From: Thalassomonas sp. M1454
Lineage (GTDB): Bacteria > Pseudomonadota > Gammaproteobacteria > Enterobacterales > Alteromonadaceae
NCBI RefSeq assembly: GCF_007097525.1
Contig: NZ_VKDD01000003.1
Coordinates: 1 to 64,000, forward strand
Direction of reading: 5' to 3'
DNA: 64,000 nt
Shown here piece by piece: positions 57,622 to 64,000 of this stretch (its first letter is position 1; every line of letters starts with the position of its first letter). The translations under genes were made by a program, and so were the position numbers. Under the pieces are notes generated by a model, which saw only the letters and a program-made list of their open reading frames with translations, was not told the origin of the DNA and did not search any database.

Positions 57622-57647
57622 AGGGGAGAAAACTCCCCTTTTTTTTA
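57622..57647. terminator. Bidirectional hairpin between the TonB receptor and SapC genes
   Basis: AAGGGGAG (57622-57629) pairs with CTCCCCTT (57634-57641) around AAAA. Runs of A before and T after the stem give it terminator shape on both strands. It follows the receptor stop by 15-40 bp, so read-through into sapC would be only partial. Confidence 0.82.
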
Positions 57648-57662
57648 TAGTTTTGTTCAATA

Positions 57663-60275
57663 TTAGAACTTAACGCTTGCACCTACACTAATGCGGCTAG
57701 CAGTTTCGTACTCGTATAAAGGGAAACCTTCAGTAAAGCCACTATAAGATGTTGGGTAATTATTGTTACCGAATTGCTTAGCTTCTTCTTCAAGTAAGTT
57801 AGTCGCATCAACTCGAATATCAACATTCTCTGTTAAATGATACGTAGCACTTAAATCTAAAGAGCCAAAGTCATCGTGTAAACGGTTACCGTAAGAGCCT
57901 GTCTCACGGATCATGTACTCACTACGCCAGTTATATGATAAACGCACAGATAACGCATCGTTTTCAAAGTAACCAGTTACATTGTACTGATCTTTAGATG
58001 AATCACTTAAGAATGGGTTACCATCAACATAAGTCGCTTCATCAGTTGAAGTATCAGTGTATGTGTAGTTAATTAGCGTACCAAAGCCATTACCAAAGTC
58101 TTGTTGGTATTGAAGCTCTAAACCTTCAATTTGTGCATCTTGGCCATTCGCTTTTTCTTGTACAGTCCAACCATTTGCATTTTCATCAACCGGTGTAGTT
58201 GGTAGAGGGAAATCAATGTCTGCTGCATCTGCTTTATATTCAGTGAAAGTTACAAAGTTTTTCACATCTTTCATGAATAAAGTCGCTGAAATTAATGATG
58301 AATCATCAAAGTACCATTCAACACCGATATCAAACATATCAGCAACGAAAGGCTTAAGACCAACATTACCTACAACCCAGTATTGGTTATCAGGTAAATC
58401 ATCGTTAGCGCCAACTACATTAGGGTTAACGTACATATCAACGTACTGAGGACGAGCCATTGCACGAGAAGCCGCTACACGAACGATAACTTCATCTGAG
58501 ATATCCATCGCTAAGTTGAAGCTAGGTAAGAATTCTGCATAATCAGCTTCAGTGCTAGTTTTTGCACCTTCAACATAGTAAATAGATTCAGCGTCAGTGC
58601 CCGCGTAACGAACACCAAAGTTACCACGCATACCTTCAGTTTCAAACGTTGCCATAACATAAGCAGCGTAGTTATCTTCTTCAATATGGCTGTAAGAACC
58701 TAAATCTTCAGTTTCGCCAATAATACTGTCTTTCGCCCAAGATTTTAATGCGTCTGCATCAAACTTCTTAATTGAATAGTCACCAGAGCCAACATCTAAA
58801 TTACCATCTTGGATATCTGCAGTATTGATAACATTGTTAAAACCGTCAGCTTGAATGTATTCAAAACGACGAGAAGTTGTTTCATGTTGAGCAAACTTTA
58901 AACCGGTTTTGATCTCAGTGATCACACCTAAATCAACATTAAAGGTGATGTCACCTTGTAGGTATGATTCTTCATCTGTTTTAGGTGTGCGGTTAAAGTT
59001 TGGCCCTGTACCCATTGCAAGTGTGCCTGGGTCGTAAGTTGCCATATCAAAACCAGCTGGTAAATTCCAAGTTTGACCACCACCAGTAAAGTCATAAGTA
59101 CCGCCGGCAATAGAAGGTACTAAACCATCATCAAGAACCATCTCAAAGTCAGTACCACCAGTTGATTCAGTTGAACCTACTTGTACCTTAACTTGATAAT
59201 CATCACCACTGTAGTTAAATGTTAAATCTACAACATCTGAATCCATCGTCGCTTCACGTGGACGCATTTGATAAAAAGCAACGTTTAAAGGACCTGCAAC
59301 TTGTGTACCTTGGTTAGTAATATTACCATCGGCATCTGTTTCTTGACCTAACCATGTAGTTTGATCAACAGGAACACCACCCCATGAGCTATCAGCCTGA
59401 GTTAACCAAAGTGCGTAGTTAGTGTTATCTGCTTCCATTTGCATATCCATAACATTTAACACGAAATCCATGTTATCTGTCGGCGCATATTGGAAAGTAG
59501 CGGTAATTGCTGAACGTTCACGTTCTTGTTCAAAGGCAACAGGACCTGCACCCCATTCCCAGAAAGCTTCATTACCTTGGCGTTGTAATGAACGCTCTTG
59601 CATAACACCAGAAACTAAGAAACCCATAGTTTCGGCTTCGTTTTTCCAGCTATACATAGCTGAAGCTTGTGGATCAGTTTCTTCTGAATCTGATTGGTAA
59701 GAGCCTTCAACTGATGCATAAATTGTATTTGCATCTAAATCTAATGGTTTACGAGTATTAACAATAACCGTACCACCGATACCGCCTTCTGCAAGGTCAG
59801 CTTGTGAAGTTTTATAAACTTCTAAATCGCCTACTAATTCTGAAGGAAGTAATTCGTAGTTGAAACTACGTTTAGCTGGCTCAAGTACGAACCAACCAGT
59901 TGAAGCAACGTTTTGGCCATTCAAAGTAGTCAATGTTAAATCTTGACCTGCACCACGAATTGAAACTGCTGCACCTTCACCGAATTGACGTTGAATAGTT
60001 ACACCAGGAATACGTTGTAATGACTCAGCAACGTTCTTATCTGGGAACTTACCAATGTCTTCTGCGCTAATCGCATCAACACTTGCGTTTGAGAAACGTT
60101 TTGCATTTAAGTTTTTCTTGTTGCTTCCACGAATACCAGTAACTTCAATCACTTCGATATTTTCATCTGCATTAGCTGCTGCTTCTTCAGCGGCTACTGC
60201 TGATGCTGAAGCACCTGCTAATACCATTGCGATACTGCTAGCTAGTACATGTTTTTGGAATTTGAATGACGACAT
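57663..60275 (-). CDS. TonB-dependent receptor (chitooligosaccharide-type)
   Basis: Outer-membrane active importer, about 870 aa. Signal peptide (LASSIAMVLAGASASAVAA), TonB-box-like IEVIEVTGIRG (about 40-50), plug domain with IGKFPDKNVAESLQRIPGVTI and EGGIGGTVIVNTRKPLD, then a beta-barrel ending in a C-terminal Phe (SVGASVKF). This is the Caulobacter-type carbohydrate receptor class. Start at ATG 60273-60275 with AGGAA upstream; a GTG at 60314 is unlikely. The operator at 60373 ties it to the nag regulon. Substrate inferred as GlcNAc oligomers. Confidence 0.9.
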   Translation of the reverse strand: MSSFKFQKHVLASSIAMVLAGASASAVAAEEAAANADENIEVIEVTGIRGSNKKNLNAKRFSNASVDAISAEDIGKFPDKNVAESLQRIPGVTIQRQFGEGAAVSIRGAGQDLTLTTLNGQNVASTGWFVLEPAKRSFNYELLPSELVGDLEVYKTSQADLAEGGIGGTVIVNTRKPLDLDANTIYASVEGSYQSDSEETDPQASAMYSWKNEAETMGFLVSGVMQERSLQRQGNEAFWEWGAGPVAFEQERERSAITATFQYAPTDNMDFVLNVMDMQMEADNTNYALWLTQADSSWGGVPVDQTTWLGQETDADGNITNQGTQVAGPLNVAFYQMRPREATMDSDVVDLTFNYSGDDYQVKVQVGSTESTGGTDFEMVLDDGLVPSIAGGTYDFTGGGQTWNLPAGFDMATYDPGTLAMGTGPNFNRTPKTDEESYLQGDITFNVDLGVITEIKTGLKFAQHETTSRRFEYIQADGFNNVINTADIQDGNLDVGSGDYSIKKFDADALKSWAKDSIIGETEDLGSYSHIEEDNYAAYVMATFETEGMRGNFGVRYAGTDAESIYYVEGAKTSTEADYAEFLPSFNLAMDISDEVIVRVAASRAMARPQYVDMYVNPNVVGANDDLPDNQYWVVGNVGLKPFVADMFDIGVEWYFDDSSLISATLFMKDVKNFVTFTEYKADAADIDFPLPTTPVDENANGWTVQEKANGQDAQIEGLELQYQQDFGNGFGTLINYTYTDTSTDEATYVDGNPFLSDSSKDQYNVTGYFENDALSVRLSYNWRSEYMIRETGSYGNRLHDDFGSLDLSATYHLTENVDIRVDATNLLEEEAKQFGNNNYPTSYSGFTEGFPLYEYETASRISVGASVKF

Positions 60276-60819
60276 TTTATTTCCTACCCTTGCATTATAT
60301 TTTTTAGTTTTCACTTTTGTTAGCCGTCATTGGAAACCACAACAAAGAAAAAAGTCTCTCTGTAAACCAAATTGACAGCGCTGTCATAAAGCTTGAGTAA
60401 AACCATACAATGATTTTTACATCTTGGCTACAAAAAATTACAAAAACCTGTAATTTTTAACAGATATTTATTAACAATAGCTTTACAATGCCCGAAATAA
60501 ACCAAGTTTATCAGTTACTTATAGTTACAATATTTTTATCATTAAGTAGGTAAGTTTTTATTTTAAACAACATAAAAACCTTGTTTAAAATGAAAAATTA
60601 AGACTAACTAATTAAAATTTATAATATTTTTTAGGCAGATTTGCGAAAAGCAGACTAAATTGTATATAGACTTAAAGTACGAAGATTGATGTTGATTTAT
60701 GATAAAAAACAAATTAAGTAACCGATTAATATCAATTACTTAAGTCCGTAACGTTATTGCTTTGTTAATAAAAATACACTCAAGTAATAACTCCATAAAA
60801 TAAACATAGGAAATATATT
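60276..60819. other. 544-bp divergent intergenic region, TonB receptor / aqpZ
   Basis: Apart from the operator at 60373-60386, this AT-rich stretch holds no ORF or hairpin I can support. It must contain the receptor promoter (minus) and the aqpZ promoter (plus). The latter is not obvious by eye, despite the good AGGAAA ribosome site before 60820. Confidence 0.5.
60373..60386. promoter_or_regulatory. NagR-like operator before the TonB receptor
   Basis: TGACAGCGCTGTCA, identical to the cores at 50814 and 63308, lies 98 bp upstream of the receptor start. Confidence 0.82.
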
Positions 60820-61515
60820 ATGGGTTTAACAAATAAATTAGCTGCCGAGTTTTTCGGTACATTTTGGCTAGTATTAGGCGGTTGTGGTAGTGCTGTTTTG
60901 GCTGCTGGTTACCCTGAATTGGGTATAGGTTTTGTAGGTGTTTCATTAGCCTTTGGTTTAACAGTTTTAACCATGGCTTATGCAATTGGTCATGTATCAG
61001 GTTGTCATTTAAACCCTGCCGTATCTTTTGGTTTATGGTCAGGCGGTCGTTTTCCTGCAAATGAATTAGTACCATACATTGTTGCACAAGTTGTTGGTGG
61101 TATTGCCGGCGCAGCTGTACTTTACTCGATTGCTAGTGGCGCTCCAGGCTTTGATGTAGCTGGTGGTTTTGCTTCTAATGGTTTTGGTGAGCATTCACCA
61201 GGTGGCTATTCAATGACAGCAGTGCTTATCTGTGAAGTGGTTATGACATTTATGTTCTTAATGGTAATTTTAGGTGCAACAGATAGCCGAGCTCCAGCAG
61301 GTTTTGCGCCAATCGCTATTGGTTTATGTTTAACCCTAATTCACTTAATCTCTATCCCAGTAAGTAACACGTCAGTTAACCCTGCACGTAGTACTGGTGT
61401 TGCAGTATTTGTTGGTGACTGGGCAACAAGCCAGCTTTGGTTATTCTGGGTTGCTCCAATTGTTGGCGCAATTCTAGCTGGTAAAGTTTATGCTTGGGTA
61501 AGTGCTGAGAAATAA
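60820..61515 (+). CDS. aqpZ: Aquaporin Z
   Basis: 231-aa inner-membrane water channel, the same length as E. coli AqpZ. Both NPA boxes are present ([12 protein letters not shown] and SVNPARSTG), with the aromatic/arginine filter Arg after the second NPA. Six hydrophobic segments. AGGAAA 7 nt before ATG 60820. It stands alone between the TonB receptor and pgi and carries no operator copy of its own nearer than 430 bp. Confidence 0.93.
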   Translation: MGLTNKLAAEFFGTFWLVLGGCGSAVLAAGYPELGIGFVGVSLAFGLTVLTMAYAIGHVSGCHLNPAVSFGLWSGGRFPANELVPYIVAQVVGGIAGAAVLYSIASGAPGFDVAGGFASNGFGEHSPGGYSMTAVLICEVVMTFMFLMVILGATDSRAPAGFAPIAIGLCLTLIHLISIPVSNTSVNPARSTGVAVFVGDWATSQLWLFWVAPIVGAILAGKVYAWVSAEK

Positions 61516-61550
61516 GCGCAAGCTAGCAAAATTTAAAAAAGCTTAAAATA

Positions 61551-61580
61551 AAATGGCGAGTAATTAACTCGCTATTTTTG
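61551..61580. terminator. Convergent terminator, aqpZ/pgi
   Basis: GCGAGT (61556-61561) pairs with ACTCGC (61567-61572), extended by wobble and AT pairs, with five T after it on the plus strand and an A/T flank serving the minus strand. It lies between the convergent stops. Confidence 0.72.
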
Positions 61581-61603
61581 TATCTTGGTGCTTAACAAAG
61601 CAA

Positions 61604-63250
61604 TTACAGTTGGGACGCCGCTTTATAAAACTCAATCAAATTACGAGTTGAGCTGTCATGGCTTGCACTTACCTTGTCAGATTCAAGCTCTTGTTGAATA
61701 CTTTCAGCTAAGCCTTTGCCTAATTCAACGCCCCACTGATCAAATGAACAAATCTCTAAAATAATGCCCTGCACAAAGATTTTATGTTCATAAAGCGCAA
61801 TTAACATGCCTAAGGTTTTTGGCGATATTTGCTTTAATAATAAGGTATTTGTTGGCCTATTGCCTTGATGAACTTTATGCGGAGCAAGCTTATCAATAAC
61901 TTCTTGCGTGCGCCCTTTTGCTTTTAAATCTGCCCTTACTTGTTGTTCATTTACACCAGTCATTAACGCTTGTGTTTGCGCAAAGAAATTAGACATTAAG
62001 GTAGAGTGGTGCCCTGGCACTGGCGTTACACTTTTAACAGAGCCAATAAAGTCTGCTGGTACAACGTTATTACTTTGATGTAAGTATTGATAAAACGCAT
62101 GTTGACCATTGATACCAAGCTCCCCCCAGATAGAAGGTACTGTAGGGTAAGATATTTGCTCTCCTTGCCACGAAACTGACTTACCGTTACTTTCCATTTC
62201 AGCTTGCTGTAAATAAGCACTAAGCATATGTAAGGTTTGATCGTAAGGTAATATAGCTTGCGATTTAGCACCTAAAAATGTGCAGTTCCACACACTTAGC
62301 AACGCCATAATAATCGGCGCATTTTCTGCCGATGGCGCTTGTTGGAAATGTAAATCCATTGCATGAGCACCTTCGAGTAATTCGATAAATTTATCAAAAC
62401 CTAAATCTAATGCAATTGGCAAACCGATAGCTGACCATAAAGAGAATCGACCACCGACCCAATCCCACATAGAAAAGATATTATCAGGGTCAATACCAAA
62501 TTCAGTGGCATTTTTAATATTGGCCGATACAGCAACAAAGTGTTTGGCAATGGCTGATTTATCTGGCGCCGATTTTAATAACCAATTAGTTGCGGTATTA
62601 GCATTGGTCATTGTTTCTTTGGTTGTAAAAGTTTTACTCGATACAATAAATAATACTTTTTCAGGGTTTAGTGGTGCTAAAACTTCAGTAATTTGGGCGC
62701 CATCAACATTAGATACATAATGAACATTTACACTTTGATCGCTGTAATGCTTTAGTGCTTCAGTGACCATTTGCGGGCCTAAGTTAGACCCACCTACTCC
62801 GATATTGACAATATCGGTAATGCGTTTACCACTATAACCTAGCCATTTACCTTGCCTAACCTGCTCTACAAATTCTTGCATTTTGGTCAATTGACTTTCG
62901 ACTTCATTGGTAACATTTTCATTATTAAAATAAAGTGGGGTTTTACTGCGATTTCGTAGTGCGGTATGCAATACCGCCCTATCTTCAGTCATATTGATCC
63001 GCTCAGCATTAAACATTTTGTCACGCCAAGCGGGTAAATCAACATCATCAGTAAGCTGTAATAATGTATTGATGACAGTGTCATCAATTAAATTTTTAGA
63101 ATAATCGAATAACAAGTCAGGTAACTTTAATGAAAATTTATTAAAGCGCTGAGGATCTGCAGCAAAAAGATCATTCATGTGTGTTTGTTTCATTTGCTCA
63201 GCTAGCTTTTCTAATGATTTCCAACTTGATAAATCAGTACGATTAGACAT
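61604..63250 (-). CDS. pgi: Glucose-6-phosphate isomerase
   Basis: 548 aa, typical of bacterial Pgi. It interconverts glucose-6-P and fructose-6-P. The SIS-domain signature VGIGGSNLGPQMVTEAL is near 150-166, GGRFSLWSAIGLPIAL near 267-282, catalytic Glu region GELGINGQHAFYQ, and His/Lys region HKVHQGNRPTN. GAGG lies 6 nt before ATG 63250. A NagR-like operator 58 bp upstream suggests it is regulated with GlcNAc genes, which fits fructose-6-P being the end product of that pathway. Confidence 0.95.
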   Translation of the reverse strand: MSNRTDLSSWKSLEKLAEQMKQTHMNDLFAADPQRFNKFSLKLPDLLFDYSKNLIDDTVINTLLQLTDDVDLPAWRDKMFNAERINMTEDRAVLHTALRNRSKTPLYFNNENVTNEVESQLTKMQEFVEQVRQGKWLGYSGKRITDIVNIGVGGSNLGPQMVTEALKHYSDQSVNVHYVSNVDGAQITEVLAPLNPEKVLFIVSSKTFTTKETMTNANTATNWLLKSAPDKSAIAKHFVAVSANIKNATEFGIDPDNIFSMWDWVGGRFSLWSAIGLPIALDLGFDKFIELLEGAHAMDLHFQQAPSAENAPIIMALLSVWNCTFLGAKSQAILPYDQTLHMLSAYLQQAEMESNGKSVSWQGEQISYPTVPSIWGELGINGQHAFYQYLHQSNNVVPADFIGSVKSVTPVPGHHSTLMSNFFAQTQALMTGVNEQQVRADLKAKGRTQEVIDKLAPHKVHQGNRPTNTLLLKQISPKTLGMLIALYEHKIFVQGIILEICSFDQWGVELGKGLAESIQQELESDKVSASHDSSTRNLIEFYKAASQL

Positions 63251-63307
63251 TTAAAACCTCAATTAGTGATGATATTTGTAATATTTTGATGTTAAGGTAA
63301 AGTTAAA

Positions 63308-63321
63308 TGACAGCGCTGTCA
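63308..63321. promoter_or_regulatory. NagR-like operator between pgi and lacI-type gene
   Basis: TGACAGCGCTGTCA, identical to the two other copies, lies 58 bp upstream of pgi and about 85-125 bp upstream of the divergent LacI-family gene. It could serve both, including autoregulation. Confidence 0.82.
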
Positions 63322-63406
63322 ATTTTGTTTTATGAAAAAAAATTCAAAAAAAATAGAAACTTTGTTACTAATTTTTAGGACAAATGCTTTATAGTGCGAT
63401 AATAAA

Positions 63407-64000
63407 ATGTCGATAGATAACCACGGACAAGGCAAAAAGATTAATATGAAAGTGACCATTAATGACGTTGCAGAGCTTTCTGGTGTTTCAATGAAGACGG
63501 TTTCAAGAGTCATCAATAACGAAGCTTCAGTGAGACAAGCAACCAGAGATAAAGTAATGGCAGCAGTTAAGGAGTTGAATTATCAACCTAACTTGGCCGC
63601 CCGCTCTCTTGCTGGCACAAAATCTTATACCATTGCCTATATTTACGATAACCCAAATGCTTATTATGTCATTGATATGCAAAATGGTATTTTGTCGGAA
63701 TGTAAGAAACAAAACTTTGAACTTGTTATCCACCCATGTAATTCCAAAGCAGATGACATCATTGAAGAAATTACCAGCATGATCAAACACTCTCGAGTAG
63801 CAGGTGTTGTACTTACACCGCCATTTTCAGAGATGCCAAGTGTAACAGAGCGTTTAACAGACATAGGGGTTAAATTTGTCCGCATCATCTCAGGTCATAA
63901 AGTACCTGATGAAATTTCTCCGTGTATTATGGTAAATGACTTTGATGCAGCTGTTGAAATAACCCAACATTTGATTGATTTAGGCCATAAAGATATTGGC
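63407..64000 (+). CDS. LacI-family regulator, probable NagR (truncated by the window end)
   Basis: Open from 63407 to the last base with no stop. Reading from ATG 63446 gives 185 codons. The N-terminal LacI helix-turn-helix is clear (VTINDVAELSGVSMKTVSRV and the hinge LNYQPNLAARSLAG), followed by the periplasmic-binding-protein-like domain (SYTIAYIYDNPN, AGVVLTPP, HLIDLGHKDIG). ATG 63407 would add 13 residues; neither start has a strong Shine-Dalgarno, and 63446 fits the family length better. It lies beside one of three matching palindromes in GlcNAc genes, so it is the likely local repressor binding TGACAGCGCTGTCA. Confidence 0.88.
   Translation, partial: MSIDNHGQGKKINMKVTINDVAELSGVSMKTVSRVINNEASVRQATRDKVMAAVKELNYQPNLAARSLAGTKSYTIAYIYDNPNAYYVIDMQNGILSECKKQNFELVIHPCNSKADDIIEEITSMIKHSRVAGVVLTPPFSEMPSVTERLTDIGVKFVRIISGHKVPDEISPCIMVNDFDAAVEITQHLIDLGHKDIG

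Noticed and set aside
63063-63083. Palindrome ATTGATGACAGTGTCATCAAT as a fourth NagR-like site
   Set aside because: It is inside the conserved pgi coding region and its centre is three bases shorter than the TGACAGCGCTGTCA operator, so spacing of half-sites is wrong.

Overview
The window reads as a chromosomal segment of an AT-rich marine gammaproteobacterium of the Alteromonadales, most likely Colwelliaceae (Colwellia/Thalassotalea-like). This is inferred from gene content and arrangement: a LiuR-controlled branched-chain amino acid degradation locus, a GlcNAc/chitin locus of the NagP-NagK-NagA type with a TonB receptor, SapC and 'tryptophan halogenase' genes, pntAB, and gmhB directly upstream of rRNA promoters. 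No tRNA, rRNA body, CRISPR array, transposase or prophage was seen.

Layout. 1-250 holds tandem rRNA-type promoters firing leftward out of the window, with gmhB behind them (310-846, minus); this gmhB has lost its HAD nucleophile. 0.9-13.5 kb is branched-chain amino acid catabolism. A minus-strand ivd-type operon (thiolase, acyl-CoA dehydrogenase, 3-hydroxyisobutyryl-CoA hydrolase, mmsB, SDR) is divergent from liuR-liuABCDE (leucine to acetoacetate plus acetyl-CoA), with two LiuR-like palindromes between them. 13.6-33 kb is mixed housekeeping: patatin, lipocalin plus CPA2 antiporter, a membrane wHTH/TPR regulator followed by a small Cys-rich secreted protein, a DEAD-box helicase, an AGCS symporter, a voltage-gated cation channel, an EamA exporter whose C-terminus runs into a MITE-like repeat, a FemAB-like acyltransferase, an amidohydrolase, SlyD-type FKBP and pntAB. 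33.4-37 kb is a low-density accessory stretch of small secreted, lipo- and membrane proteins with decayed repeats and a 19-bp inverted repeat about 2.2 kb apart. 37-46 kb holds two divergent, unrelated RND pumps, neither with an outer-membrane factor.

47-64 kb is the GlcNAc/chitooligosaccharide locus. A TonB receptor, SapC protein, two flavin 'halogenases', GH20 hexosaminidase, NagK, NagA and NagP lie on the minus strand; aqpZ, pgi and a truncated LacI-family regulator follow. Three copies of one 14-bp palindrome, TGACAGCGCTGTCA, sit before nagK, before the TonB receptor, and between pgi and the lacI gene, so they mark a local NagR-like regulon. Inferred flow: oligosaccharide uptake by the receptor, cleavage by the hexosaminidase, import by NagP, phosphorylation by NagK, deacetylation by NagA, then (deaminase not in the window) fructose-6-P and Pgi.

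The most interesting points are the nucleophile-less GmhB, the three-site operator set that includes pgi, the paired halogenase-like flavoproteins inside a sugar regulon, the MITE supplying the end of a protein, and the regulator/Cys-rich secreted protein pair.
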